From contig CAYLPU010000018.1 in the NCBI GenBank assembly GCA_964385635.1, forward strand, positions 1-62,490: 62,490 nt of DNA. The letters run 5' to 3'. Source of the stretch: CAYLPU01 sp964385635. Lineage in GTDB: Bacteria; Chloroflexota; Anaerolineae; B4-G1. Position 1 is the first letter of the stretch, and every line of letters starts with the position of its first letter. This document shows, piece after piece, positions 17,180 through 26,474 of this stretch. The notes under the pieces were generated by a model. The model saw nothing but the letters and a program-made list of their open reading frames with translations. It made no database searches and had not been told where the DNA came from. A program made the position numbers and the translations under genes.

Positions 17180-18178
17180 ATGCTTCGCTTTTTTCTGCAG
17201 CGCTTTGCGTCAATGATTGTGACTCTCTTTTTTGTGTCAGTGATGGTCTTTATTATCATCGAACTGCCGCCGGGTGATTATGCTGACCGTTACGCCTTCC
17301 GCAAACTAGCCTCATCTGGGGATTCGGTCACCGAAAGCGACATGGAGAGTTTGCGCAAACAATTTGGTCTCGATCGGCCGCCGTTGGTTCGCTACATCGA
17401 CTGGATCAGTGACATTATCTTGCGGGGGGATTTCGGCCAATCATTTCTCTACAACACGCCTGTTTCCGGCATTGTTGGCGGTCGCATCTGGTTGACGATA
17501 GCCATGGCGCTGGCTGCCATCATTCTTACTTACACCCTGGCCATCCCCCTCGGCATCTATTCTGCCATATACCGCCATTCCATCGGGGATTATCTGGCTA
17601 CCGTTATCGGCTACATCGGCCTGGCGTTGCCCAATTTCATGCTGGCCCTGGTGCTGCTCTATTTCAGCGTGACTGTACTCAACAGTTCCGCGGGCGGTCT
17701 TTTCTCGCAAGAATTCGAGGAAGCCGCGTGGAGTTGGGCCAAGTTCGTGGATTTATTAAAGCACCTGTGGGTGCCGGCAATTGTCCTGGGCACAGCAAAC
17801 ACAGCCTTTCATCTCCAAACTATGCGCGCGATGATGCTCGACGAGCTGAACCAACTCTACGTGGATGCAGCCCGCGCCAGGGGCATCTCGGAGTGGAAGG
17901 TCATTTTCAAATACCCTGTCCGCATTGCGCTCAATCCCATCGTCAGCTATCTGGGCTTCGACCTGGGGAAACTCGTCGCCGGCGCCCCTGTGGTGGCCCT
18001 GGTGTTGTCCTTGCCCGACGCCGGCGAATTGTTGCTCAAAGCGCTGCTCGACCAGGATATGTACCTGGGCGGGGCCATCCTGCTGATGATCAGCGCCATG
18101 ACTGTGATTGGGGTCTTTGTCTCCGACTTGTTGCTTGCTGCCTTGGATCCACGGATTCGCCTGAGAGAGACACAATGA
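17180..18178 (+). CDS. ABC transporter permease, DppB/OppB type
   Basis: 332 residues with six predicted membrane segments (first at residues 9-29, FASMIVTLFFVSVMVFIII) and the BPD-transport EAA-type loop ARARGISEWKVIFKYPVRIA near residue 230. The N-terminal part LRKQFGLDRPPLVRYIDW is typical of DppB/OppB permeases. Starts at ATG with GAGGAG upstream, 123 bases after the binding-protein gene, and its stop overlaps the next permease start (ATGA). Forms the membrane channel with the following permease. Confidence 0.9.
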   Translation: MLRFFLQRFASMIVTLFFVSVMVFIIIELPPGDYADRYAFRKLASSGDSVTESDMESLRKQFGLDRPPLVRYIDWISDIILRGDFGQSFLYNTPVSGIVGGRIWLTIAMALAAIILTYTLAIPLGIYSAIYRHSIGDYLATVIGYIGLALPNFMLALVLLYFSVTVLNSSAGGLFSQEFEEAAWSWAKFVDLLKHLWVPAIVLGTANTAFHLQTMRAMMLDELNQLYVDAARARGISEWKVIFKYPVRIALNPIVSYLGFDLGKLVAGAPVVALVLSLPDAGELLLKALLDQDMYLGGAILLMISAMTVIGVFVSDLLLAALDPRIRLRETQ

Positions 18179-19323
18179 CCACAGCAACGATTCCCAAAGG
18201 CAAACTGATCGGCGCTGCCGCAGCGTCCGATGAGGAAAGACTCAAATATTACACTGCTGGTCAGTGGCAACTGGTGTGGTGGCGCTTCCGCCGCAATCGG
18301 CTGGCCCTGCTTGGGGCCAGCATCCTCAGTATGTTCATTTTCATCATGCTCCTCGCAGAGTTTCTCGCCCCCTACGGCGGAACGACAGTGGATGCCGAGT
18401 ACGTGCTTGGTCCACCTCAGAGCATCCGGTTTGGGGATGAGAATGGTTTCTCGTTGCGTCCTTTCGTACATGCGGTCAAAACTGTGCGTGATCCGGTTAT
18501 ACTAAAAATGGTTCCCATCATTGACACTTCCCAACGCCGCTTTATCCAGTTCTTCGTGCGTGGTGACGAGTACAAGTACTGGGGATCAAACTGGATAAAA
18601 GGCGACCTGCATCTCTTCGGGGTGGAAGAGGGGACGATTCACATCTTTGGTACTGACCGGCTGGGACGCGACATCTTTTCACGCATCATGTTAGCGACTC
18701 GCACCTCGCTGACGATTGGCATCGTAGGGGTCTTGATCGCCTTTTTTGTAGGGCTCCTCATGGGCGGCACGGCCGGTTTCTTTGGCGGCCGGGTGGACTT
18801 TTTTATTCAACGGCTGATTGAGTTTATCCGCTCTATCCCAAACATTCCACTCTTTATGGGGCTATCGGCTGCTATGCCCCAGGAGTGGCGGCCGGAGCGG
18901 GTATACTTTGTGATTACGCTCATTATCGGGTTTCTCAGTTGGACGACGCTGGCCCGGCGCATCCGCGGTAAACTGCTGTCGCTCCGCAACGAAGATTACG
19001 TGCTTGCGGCACAGTTAGCGGGAGCCAGCGATGCCCGCATCATCGCGCGGCATATGTTGCCTGCCTTTACCAGTTACATCATTGTAGACCTTATTGTTTC
19101 CTTCCCCTACATGATTTTGACCGAAACGGCGTTGAGCTTTGTGCAGCTTGGTCTCCGACCGCCAGTGATTAGCTGGGGCGTACTCCTTGAAGGGGCACAA
19201 AATATCCAGGCGATTCAGTTGGCTCCCTGGCTTTTTATTCCGGTGATCTTTGTGGCGCTAGCCGTGCTCGCTTTTGTCTTTTTGGGCGATGGCCTGCGCG
19301 ATGCGGCTGACCCGTATGGTTAG
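18175..19323 (+). CDS. ABC transporter permease, DppC/OppC type
   Basis: 382 residues from the ATG at 18175, which overlaps the DppB-like stop by four bases (ATGA), a sign of translational coupling; the frame is open to 17728 but that part lies inside the upstream gene. N-terminal membrane segment RLALLGASILSMFIFIMLLAE, then a periplasmic region of about 100 residues, longer than usual. The permease domain begins at GTDRLGRDIFSRIM and carries the EAA loop LAGASDARIIARHMLP. Pairs with the preceding permease for peptide-type uptake. Confidence 0.9.
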   Translation: MTTATIPKGKLIGAAAASDEERLKYYTAGQWQLVWWRFRRNRLALLGASILSMFIFIMLLAEFLAPYGGTTVDAEYVLGPPQSIRFGDENGFSLRPFVHAVKTVRDPVILKMVPIIDTSQRRFIQFFVRGDEYKYWGSNWIKGDLHLFGVEEGTIHIFGTDRLGRDIFSRIMLATRTSLTIGIVGVLIAFFVGLLMGGTAGFFGGRVDFFIQRLIEFIRSIPNIPLFMGLSAAMPQEWRPERVYFVITLIIGFLSWTTLARRIRGKLLSLRNEDYVLAAQLAGASDARIIARHMLPAFTSYIIVDLIVSFPYMILTETALSFVQLGLRPPVISWGVLLEGAQNIQAIQLAPWLFIPVIFVALAVLAFVFLGDGLRDAADPYG

Positions 19324-19325
19324 AT

Positions 19326-20351
19326 ATGAGTAAAGCAACAGAACAGATAAACGGAAATACCTTGCTAGAGGTGAAAGACCTCGAAGTTGCCTTCAAAACG
19401 GACGAAGGGATTATCCATGCGCTTGACGGGGTGTCTTTCTCTGTCAAGCGTGGGCAAACGCTGGGTATTGTGGGCGAAAGCGGCTCGGGCAAAACCGTGA
19501 GTGCAAAAGCCATCATGCAACTCTTACCTAGAACTGCCGCCATTGGCAAGGATTCCTCGATCCAATTGCGCCGTAAGAATGGCGATATCATTGAGATCAC
19601 GCAGCTCAAAACAACAGGCCGTGAGATGCAACGTGTTCGCGGTGGGGAAATCGCTATGATCTTTCAGGAGCCCATGAGCTCTTTCTCACCGGTTCACACA
19701 ATTGGCAACCAGATTATGGAAGCGATTTTGGCGCATCGCCAGGTCAGCAAGCAGGAAGCGCGCGAAATTGCCATTGACATACTGGACAAGGTTGGCATCG
19801 CCAACCCCTCAGTGCGGATGGATCAGATTCCATTTGAACTGTCAGGCGGGATGCGGCAACGGGCTATGATTGCCGTGGCGCTGTCTATGAATCCGTCGCT
19901 GCTCATTGCTGACGAGCCAACAACGTCGCTGGACGTGACCATTCAGGCTCAAATTCTGGAACTGATGAATCAGTTGCAGGAAGAGTTCAAGATGGCGATC
20001 ATCTTCATCACGCATAACCTGGGTGTCATTGCCCAGGTGGCGGACGAGGTGGCGGTGATGTACCTGGGGCAAATCATGGAGCGGGGAACAGCGAAAGAGG
20101 TTATTCACCGGCCACAGCACCCGTATACGCAGAGTTTGCTACGGGCCATCCCGCGTCTGGATCGTCTCGGGGGGCGGTTGGTGGCGATAAGCGGTGATAT
20201 TCCTAGTCCACTGGAGCTTCCGGGGGGTTGTCCGTTTCACACGCGCTGTGAACAAGCGATTGCCGGCGTCTGTGATACCCAAAGGCCCGCCATCACCCGG
20301 ATCAGTAGCACCCATACACTGCATTGTTTCTTGCACGAACAGAGCGGGTAG
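19326..20351 (+). CDS. ABC transporter ATPase, DppD/OppD type
   Basis: 341 residues. Walker A GESGSGKTVSAK, ABC signature LSGGMRQRAMIA, Walker B LLIADEPTTSLD, and the C-terminal oligopeptide extension with Cys-containing GGCPFHTRC, all typical of OppD/DppD. It has an additional insertion after Walker A (residues about 70-100) compared with E. coli OppD. It starts only two bases after the permease stop, without a good ribosome binding site, so coupled translation is likely. Couples ATP hydrolysis to uptake together with the next ATPase. Confidence 0.9.
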   Translation: MSKATEQINGNTLLEVKDLEVAFKTDEGIIHALDGVSFSVKRGQTLGIVGESGSGKTVSAKAIMQLLPRTAAIGKDSSIQLRRKNGDIIEITQLKTTGREMQRVRGGEIAMIFQEPMSSFSPVHTIGNQIMEAILAHRQVSKQEAREIAIDILDKVGIANPSVRMDQIPFELSGGMRQRAMIAVALSMNPSLLIADEPTTSLDVTIQAQILELMNQLQEEFKMAIIFITHNLGVIAQVADEVAVMYLGQIMERGTAKEVIHRPQHPYTQSLLRAIPRLDRLGGRLVAISGDIPSPLELPGGCPFHTRCEQAIAGVCDTQRPAITRISSTHTLHCFLHEQSG

Positions 20352-20357
20352 AGAAAA

Positions 20358-21392
20358 ATGGCTGATATCTTACTTGAAATCAAGAATCTGAAAGTCCATT
20401 TCCCCATCCGCAGCAAGCGTCTCTTTGGTGGAACTACACGGTACGTAAAAGCGGTTGACGGTGTCAGTTTCCACATCGAGAGGGGGGAAACATTGGGCCT
20501 CGTGGGAGAAAGTGGCTCCGGTAAGACCACCATAGGCCGCTCCCTCCTGCGGGCGATAGAGCCGACGGAGGGACAAGTCACTTTTAACCTCGATGGTCAA
20601 GTGGTGGATTTGACTCAACTCCAGGGAAAAGATCTGCGGGCGTTCCGCAGGTATATGTATTTGATCTTCCAGGATCCCTACTCTTCGCTGAACCCGCGCA
20701 TGACGGTGCGGGATATCATCGCCGAACCTCTGGTCGCCAACAAATTGGCGACGGGTAAAGAGGTGGACGAACAGGTGCGCGAGACGGCGGCGCTCTGCAA
20801 ACTCAACCTGGAGTATCTGCGCCGTTTCCCCCATGCGTTCAGCGGCGGGCAGCGGCAACGAATTGGGATTGCTCGCGCCCTCATCGCCCGGCCACAGTTT
20901 GTTGTCTGTGACGAGTCAGTGTCTGCTCTCGATGTATCCATTCAGGCAGAAATTCTCAATTTGCTGATGGACTTGCAGGCAGAGTTTGGGTTGACATACC
21001 TGTTCATCGCCCACGATCTGAGCGTGGTGGCGCACATTTCCAGACGGGTGGCAGTGATGTACCTGGGTCAGTTCCTCGAACTGGCGCCCACGAAGCAGTT
21101 ATTCTATGCCCCCAGGCACCCTTACACAGAGGCCCTGATGTCGGCGATCCCCGAAGTGAATCCGGAACTGGAGATGACGCCGGTGAGCCTTAAAGGTGAG
21201 ATTCCGAGTCCCGTGAATCCACCGGCCGGCTGTCGTTTTCACACCCGCTGCGTCTACGTGCAGGACATGTGCAAGACAGAGATACCACAGTGGCGGGAAA
21301 TCGAAGATGGACATTTTGTGGCGTGTCATTTTGCGGATACGCTGACGCTGAAAGGGGTAACTAGCCTGGACACCATTGGCAGCGTGAATTGA
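20358..21392 (+). CDS. ABC transporter ATPase, DppF/OppF type
   Basis: 344 residues. Walker A GESGSGKTTIGRSLL, signature FSGGQRQRIGIARAL, and a Walker B region that reads VVCDESVSALDVSIQ, the usual OppF/DppF wording. C-terminal AGCRFHTRCVY is the oligopeptide-transporter extension. Second ATPase of the importer, six bases after the first. The five genes together make a complete family-5 ABC importer. Confidence 0.92.
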   Translation: MADILLEIKNLKVHFPIRSKRLFGGTTRYVKAVDGVSFHIERGETLGLVGESGSGKTTIGRSLLRAIEPTEGQVTFNLDGQVVDLTQLQGKDLRAFRRYMYLIFQDPYSSLNPRMTVRDIIAEPLVANKLATGKEVDEQVRETAALCKLNLEYLRRFPHAFSGGQRQRIGIARALIARPQFVVCDESVSALDVSIQAEILNLLMDLQAEFGLTYLFIAHDLSVVAHISRRVAVMYLGQFLELAPTKQLFYAPRHPYTEALMSAIPEVNPELEMTPVSLKGEIPSPVNPPAGCRFHTRCVYVQDMCKTEIPQWREIEDGHFVACHFADTLTLKGVTSLDTIGSVN

Positions 21393-21426
21393 TCCGAGAC
21401 TGCGGAAAACACGGGGGGAGCGTTCA

Positions 21427-21930
21427 ATGGCCAAAACGAACATCCTGGTGCCACTCACTAAATCGGAATACAGCCAACGAATCTTGCCGCAGATCGAAAA
21501 ACTCATTTCCGCTCAAGACTGCAAACTCTTCTTGTTTTACGTGACGAAACCGCAGAAGGGCATCGGCTTCGCTGCACCAGACTTCCGGTCTGATTACGCG
21601 CTCGAAGCCGGCGGTGAACCACTGGGGCCCCAACCCCACCCGGTCTATGCCAGCCAACAGGAAGACAGCCTGTTGGCCGACGTGGAAGTCGCTTTGCTCC
21701 CCGTCACAAACCACCTGAAGCAGCAGGGATACGAGGTCGTAGTCCAGATTTGCCTCGGCGGTGATACGATTGACGAGATCGTGCGGACCGTGGAGCGAGA
21801 GAAGATCGACCTGGTGGCGATGTCTACGCGGGTGCGGGAAGGTGTGCAACGTTTTTTCTTTGGCGATATTGCCGAGCGGGTTGTGCAGCGGGTGAATATT
21901 CCCGTCTTGCTGATTCAACCCCAGGTATAA
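21427..21930 (+). CDS. Universal stress protein (UspA family)
   Basis: 167 residues. Starts with the Usp strand TNILVPLTKSEYSQRILPQ. Near the end, DLVAMSTRVREGVQRFFFGDIAERVVQRVNIPVLLI matches the family's nucleotide-binding pattern [S/T]-x-G/R-x9-G-[S/D]. The central loop (residues about 50-85) is longer than usual. GGGGGAG ribosome binding site, 34 bases after the ABC operon, so co-transcription is possible. Role: small nucleotide-binding stress or regulatory protein. Confidence 0.75.
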   Translation: MAKTNILVPLTKSEYSQRILPQIEKLISAQDCKLFLFYVTKPQKGIGFAAPDFRSDYALEAGGEPLGPQPHPVYASQQEDSLLADVEVALLPVTNHLKQQGYEVVVQICLGGDTIDEIVRTVEREKIDLVAMSTRVREGVQRFFFGDIAERVVQRVNIPVLLIQPQV

Positions 21931-21931
21931 A

Positions 21932-22078
21932 CGGCCGCTCGACAACATTTGGCCGCATAAAGAACTCGGTGAGACCCTGGTTGATGGGACCAATACGCAG
22001 CCGGGGTTTTTGAATGAATGGCGCTGGGCGAACAATGGGTGAATTTTATCGAGATTACGCGAACGTGATGCTGAATAT
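21932..22078 (+). pseudogene. Possible remnant of a frameshifted gene
   Basis: Between the Usp and phosphodiesterase genes one frame reads a protein-like LGETLVDGTNTQPGFLNEW up to a stop after RWANNG. The neighbouring frame continues with GEFYRDYANVMLNMDD to the next gene. Together they resemble the C-terminal end of a lost protein with one frameshift. Family unknown; chance cannot be excluded. Confidence 0.25.
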
Positions 22079-22096
22079 GGATGACAGGAGAGAAGA

Positions 22097-22915
22097 ATGA
22101 AAGTTATTCTGGTGCTTTCTGATGGACTGCGCTACGACACCGCCGTTGATGGGATGGGCTTCCTGGGACACCTGGTCGAGGTGAAACTCGCCAGCCTCTA
22201 CAAGGTGATCGGTGAACTGCCGACGATGTCACGCCCGATGTATGAGACGGTTCACACCGGACTGCCGGTCACCGAGCACGGCGTGGTCTGCAACCGGGAG
22301 GGCGTGCGCCGCTCGACCAAGCCCAACATTTTCCAGGCAACGGTGGAGGCCGGCAAAACCACCGCTGCTGCCGCCTTCTTCTGGTTTTCCGAACTCTATA
22401 ACCGCGTCCCTTATGACCCCATTGATGACCGGGAAGTGGATGACGATTCGCTGCTTATCCAGCACGGGCGTTTTTACACCAAGGGCGCGTACCCTGACGT
22501 TGACCTTTTCGCCACTGCCGGGATGCTGGTGCGCAAGTTCTCCCCCGACTATTTACTCATTCACCCGATGGGCATGGACTACCGTGGGGATACTTACGGC
22601 GCTGATTCAAGCGAATACCGCAAACACGCCGTCGATCAAGACGTGATTATGGCAAATCTTATCCCCGAATGGATGGAGCGAGGCTACAACATCCTCGTCA
22701 CCGGCGACCACGGTATGAGCGCGCATGACTCGCACGGCGGCACCACGCCCGACGTTCGGGAAGTGCCGCTGTATCTTATTCGACCGGGCGTACCCGGGGA
22801 AGGGGACACCGGAGAAGTGATCTCTCAACTCCAGATAGCGCCAACGGTGTGCAATCTGCTCGGCGTCCCCATCCCGGAGACGATGAAGCAGAAGCCGGTG
22901 ATCAGTAGGCAGTAG
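22097..22915 (+). CDS. Alkaline-phosphatase-superfamily phosphodiesterase
   Basis: 272 residues. The N-terminal VILVLSDGLRYD carries the metal-binding Asp. PTMSRPMYETVHTG holds the likely nucleophile Thr/Ser, HPMGMDYRGD is the middle metal site, and VTGDHGMSAHDSHGG supplies the last metal ligands. This is the type I phosphodiesterase / nucleotide pyrophosphatase branch (PF01663-like). No signal peptide, so it is probably cytoplasmic, in contrast to many relatives. It would hydrolyse a phosphodiester or phosphonate; the substrate is unknown. AGGAGAG before the ATG; leads the catabolic region that follows. Confidence 0.8.
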   Translation: MKVILVLSDGLRYDTAVDGMGFLGHLVEVKLASLYKVIGELPTMSRPMYETVHTGLPVTEHGVVCNREGVRRSTKPNIFQATVEAGKTTAAAAFFWFSELYNRVPYDPIDDREVDDDSLLIQHGRFYTKGAYPDVDLFATAGMLVRKFSPDYLLIHPMGMDYRGDTYGADSSEYRKHAVDQDVIMANLIPEWMERGYNILVTGDHGMSAHDSHGGTTPDVREVPLYLIRPGVPGEGDTGEVISQLQIAPTVCNLLGVPIPETMKQKPVISRQ

Positions 22916-22975
22916 TTACGTGACCATTACAGTTGTTTACGACAATCACTCATTCGACCGACGTTTGAGTACAGG

Positions 22976-24160
22976 ATGAAAAGGAGGATCAACGGCGAAC
23001 GAATAACAGTGATTACTGCTATGGGTCTGGGTGTTCTCGCCATGAACATCATGCGGCCTATTCTGCCCCTCTACCTGACCTCTGTCGGGGTCTCTCCTAG
23101 AATAATAGGCCTGATGCTTTCAATGGGGATGGTGGGTATGGTATTCGGAGAGAGTTCTTGGGGCTGGGTGGCCGACAAAATAGGGATAAAGCTTCCCTTG
23201 GGCGTAGGGACCACGATCTGTGGGTTGATGACACTTTTTTTTGCTTTTATCCAAAATATTCCGGCTCTATTCATTGTTTTCCTGTTTTGGGGACTATCTC
23301 GTTCCGCTCTCTTTGGACCAGGCCGGGGATATATTGGATCTACTGCATCCCCATCGAATAAGGCCACCTCCATGGCCATCGTTTCTGTAATGCTATCTGC
23401 ATCCAAAAGCCTTGGAGCTCTTCCCGGCGGCTTTATCGCTGATACTTGGGGATATCGGTCAGTTTTCGTTGTCGCTTGTAGTGTTGCACTGATAGGAGGG
23501 GCCGTGTTGTTTATCGGCCTGGGAGGGACTCGTTGGGTGATATCAAAACCAAAAACAGTGACCTCCTCTTCTCCCAACAAGCCCTCTTTCAAAAGTGTGA
23601 CATCCTTTTGCCGTCCCCTCGTTCCTCAATGCCTGGTTGCTGCCCTTCACTTTCTGGGATCTGGCATTTTGGGAGCCTTTTTGCCCCTTCTGGCCACCCA
23701 AGTAGTGGGTGGTGTATCTGCCACCGAGGTGGGTATTCTATTTGCCAGTGCAGGGTTCGTTTCAATGGTGTTGGGGATACCTATGGGAATGCTGGCCGAT
23801 CGCGCCGGGAAAAAGATACTCATGATACTTGGCCTGCTGATCTCAGGCGCTGCAATGACGGGAATGGCTTTCGTTGGAAATTACGTGTGGCTTACCATAT
23901 TCGTCATTGGTCAGAGTGTGGGCAGGACAATGTTAAGCCCGGCGTTGTTGGGTTTGCTGTCGGACTCTGTTCCACCGCAACAGCAAAGCACAGTCATGGG
24001 AGCCTACGGTGGATTATGTGAAGATACAGGGGTTATCGCCGGGTCTGCTTTCGGAGGAATAATCTGGAGCGCTTGGGGGCCACAGGCAACTTTTCTGACA
24101 GGCGCAATAGCAGCCGGTTTGGGGATGGTAGTAAGTTGGGTGTTTATCAAGAAAACATAA
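22976..24160 (+). CDS. MFS transporter
   Basis: 394 residues with about 12 hydrophobic segments and MFS features, including the loop GWVADKIGIKLPLG between helices 2 and 3 and LGIPMGMLADRAGKKIL in the second half. The start ATG at 22976 has only a weak ribosome binding site. Codon use is less GC-rich than that of flanking genes, so it might have been acquired separately. Likely imports or exports the small molecule handled by the downstream enzymes; direction and substrate are unknown. Confidence 0.85.
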   Translation: MKRRINGERITVITAMGLGVLAMNIMRPILPLYLTSVGVSPRIIGLMLSMGMVGMVFGESSWGWVADKIGIKLPLGVGTTICGLMTLFFAFIQNIPALFIVFLFWGLSRSALFGPGRGYIGSTASPSNKATSMAIVSVMLSASKSLGALPGGFIADTWGYRSVFVVACSVALIGGAVLFIGLGGTRWVISKPKTVTSSSPNKPSFKSVTSFCRPLVPQCLVAALHFLGSGILGAFLPLLATQVVGGVSATEVGILFASAGFVSMVLGIPMGMLADRAGKKILMILGLLISGAAMTGMAFVGNYVWLTIFVIGQSVGRTMLSPALLGLLSDSVPPQQQSTVMGAYGGLCEDTGVIAGSAFGGIIWSAWGPQATFLTGAIAAGLGMVVSWVFIKKT

Positions 24161-24227
24161 CTACTTTTAGTCAGCAGTCAGATTACCTCTGGCTACTGCC
24201 TACTGAATAGAAGACAAGGAGACTGTC

Positions 24228-25163
24228 ATGGGTAAAGGATCTGCTTTTGGGAAGACAATCTTGATAGGAGACCAATTTGTTCTGGACGAGGTTCCGGCTA
24301 TCGTTTCAGCAATTCCTTTCGAGACTGTGGCAGAGGTGGAGAGGATTGACGGAGAGGGATGGATACTGGAGGACAACCGGATTGAGGTCCCGGGCTACAA
24401 AGAGAAGAAAAAAGAACAGCAGGTAATCTCAATCGACAGAATCTTCGAAGTCATGGACATTGACGTAAAAAAAACTCCCATCAAGATCACCTACGGGGGC
24501 ACACTGTTAGCCGGAAGTGGGGTGGGCGCCAGCGCCGCCAGTTGTGTTTCTCTGGCAAGGGCCTTGAATGAGGAATTCAATCTGGGCTATTCCATTGAGA
24601 AGATAAACCACGTGGGCTGGGAAGGAGAATTTGCCTATCACGGCATCCCGAGCGGAGTGGACAACACCGCTTCAACCTATGGTGGGCTTTTGCTTTACCA
24701 GATAAAAGATGGAAAAAAGCGTTTCGAAAGGGTGACCGCCAAAAAGCCTCTCCACCTCGTATTGGGCAATAGTGGTATCACTGCCAATACGGCGGCTTTG
24801 GATGATTATGTTGATAAGGAGAGAGAAAGGGACCCCAGGCTATTCGCCACTCGCCTCAAAACCATTACGGCTCAGGCGTATGAATTGAGAGAGGCGATTG
24901 AGACAGGCGACCTGAAGAGAGTGGGAGCGATAATGACCGAGAATCACAAGATTCTGATCGACATGGACCTCTCCCACGAAAAACTGATCTACCTGTGCAA
25001 CATGGCCCTTGAGATGGGGGCGCTCGGCGCGAAACTTACCGGGGGAGGCAGAGGCGGCTATATGAACGCTTTGACCCCCGGAAAGGACGTTCAGGAAGCA
25101 ATCGCATCTGCTATGGAAGAGCAAGGATACAAGGTCATCCGCACTACGATTGGCGGAAGTTGA
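24228..25163 (+). CDS. Mevalonate-kinase-like GHMP kinase
   Basis: 311 residues. The ATP loop reads LLAGSGVGASAASCVSLARAL, and the catalytic-Asp region is GIPSGVDNTASTYGG, very close to mevalonate kinase. The third GHMP motif is GAKLTGGGRGGYMNAL. The N-terminal motif, usually GKxxLxGEHxVxxG, is altered to GKTILIGDQFVLDEVPAI, so the acceptor pocket may differ. No other isoprenoid genes are nearby; the neighbours look catabolic, so I would not assume mevalonate as substrate. AAGGAG ribosome binding site; DHH gene follows within 20 bases. Confidence 0.75.
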   Translation: MGKGSAFGKTILIGDQFVLDEVPAIVSAIPFETVAEVERIDGEGWILEDNRIEVPGYKEKKKEQQVISIDRIFEVMDIDVKKTPIKITYGGTLLAGSGVGASAASCVSLARALNEEFNLGYSIEKINHVGWEGEFAYHGIPSGVDNTASTYGGLLLYQIKDGKKRFERVTAKKPLHLVLGNSGITANTAALDDYVDKERERDPRLFATRLKTITAQAYELREAIETGDLKRVGAIMTENHKILIDMDLSHEKLIYLCNMALEMGALGAKLTGGGRGGYMNALTPGKDVQEAIASAMEEQGYKVIRTTIGGS

Positions 25164-25178
25164 CCAGAGGTGAAAAAA

Positions 25179-26474
25179 GTGAGCAGAGAAGCCTTTCTAT
25201 CGGCAGTGCGAGATGGCATAGCCCGCATGCGCCAGGCCGGCCCAGAGGTCACCGTTGTCCACCACAACGATGCAGATGGCCTTTCCTCGGCGGCGGTGTT
25301 GCAAGTGGCCCTATCGCGAGCGGGCTTTTCGGTTCGACGCGTTTGCATCGAGCGGGTGCATCCCCCGGTTGTGGCCCGCATTCACGAACAGTTTCCCTCC
25401 ACCATTCTGTACGTGGACCTTGGGGGGCAAGCGGCGCCTATGATTTCAGAGGCAAACCGCGGCCGGCGCTTCACCATCATCCTGGACCACCACCATCCCC
25501 AAAAGTCCACCGACTCTGAAGTGCTAAACATCACCACCGAGTTCTTCGGGCTGTCCGGCGAGATGGACATTGCCGCCTCCACGGCGGCCTACTTCTTTGC
25601 CAGGGAATTGGACGAAGGGAACCGTGACCTGGCTTACCTGGGCGTGTTGGGAGCGGTGGGCGACTGCCACGACCGTGGAGGACGGTTGGTAAAGGAGAAC
25701 CGCCGGGCGCTAATCGAGGCCGTGGAGCAGAATCACGTACGGATAATAGAAGAGGACGAGGGCCACCCCTTCGACGAAGTTTATCCCGAGCGAAACCGAG
25801 GGACTCAGGGCCGCGAACAATACGTCCTGACGCGCTTTGGAGACCCTTTACCCATGCCTCCATTCGCCATATCGGTGACCACTTTGGGGGGCGCCGGTTA
25901 TTATATGGGCGGCCCCGACCTCGGAGTGCGTTTGTGCCTTGAAGGCCCCTTCCCGGAAGCCCAACAAAGGCTGGGGGAACTTAAACAAATTGAACAGGCA
26001 GCCTATGAAAAAGTATTAACCCGGCTAAAGCGGGAGGGCTTTCGAGAAACCGAACACATCCAATGGTTCCTGGTGGGAGAGGACTTTGCTCCTATGGGGG
26101 TAAAAACCATCGGTGAGTTCTGTTGGGACATCCGCGACGCGGACTTTGTCGATCCGGAGAAGTACATCGTTGGCTTCCAGATCATGGACAGGGAGGTTCC
26201 TGGACTAGGCGTCTTTGATTGGTCATTGGTCAAGGTCTCTATGCGTCTTCCCTCGCCGTTGGAAAAGAAAATCCTGGTTGACCACACGATGCCTGGGTTG
26301 TCTTATCTCGTCCCGGAAGCGGCCAAAACAGTGGATGGTTCAATCGACGCCTGCCATGACTACTGCGCCGCAACCTTGATCTCTATTGGTAGAGAAGATG
26401 ATCTAATTGCGGCGATGGAAGAACTGGTGACGGGAGAACTTGCGGCAGACTCCAGAAGGAAAGCACGACCTTGA
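25179..26474 (+). CDS. DHH-superfamily phosphoesterase
   Basis: 431 residues from the GTG at 25179, chosen because AGAGG sits 8 bases upstream (a GTG at 25170 is the alternative). The DHH motif HHNDADGLSSAAVLQ (about residues 28-42), VDLGG, and ILDHHHPQ are the metal-binding motifs of RecJ-like / exopolyphosphatase-like DHH phosphoesterases. GAVGDCHDRGG looks like the next metal motif. Expected to hydrolyse small phosphodiesters, pyrophosphates or short oligonucleotides. Substrate unknown. Its stop overlaps the TTG start of the next gene (TTGA), so translation is coupled. Confidence 0.8.
   Translation: MSREAFLSAVRDGIARMRQAGPEVTVVHHNDADGLSSAAVLQVALSRAGFSVRRVCIERVHPPVVARIHEQFPSTILYVDLGGQAAPMISEANRGRRFTIILDHHHPQKSTDSEVLNITTEFFGLSGEMDIAASTAAYFFARELDEGNRDLAYLGVLGAVGDCHDRGGRLVKENRRALIEAVEQNHVRIIEEDEGHPFDEVYPERNRGTQGREQYVLTRFGDPLPMPPFAISVTTLGGAGYYMGGPDLGVRLCLEGPFPEAQQRLGELKQIEQAAYEKVLTRLKREGFRETEHIQWFLVGEDFAPMGVKTIGEFCWDIRDADFVDPEKYIVGFQIMDREVPGLGVFDWSLVKVSMRLPSPLEKKILVDHTMPGLSYLVPEAAKTVDGSIDACHDYCAATLISIGREDDLIAAMEELVTGELAADSRRKARP

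Noticed and set aside
17728..18174. N-terminal extension of the second permease frame
   Set aside because: It lies inside the first permease gene and lacks membrane-protein character; ATG at 18175 gives the ATGA overlap and a normal start.
24228..25163. Mevalonate pathway gene
   Set aside because: Motifs are mevalonate-kinase-like, but the N-terminal motif differs and no isoprenoid genes are nearby; kept as substrate-unknown.
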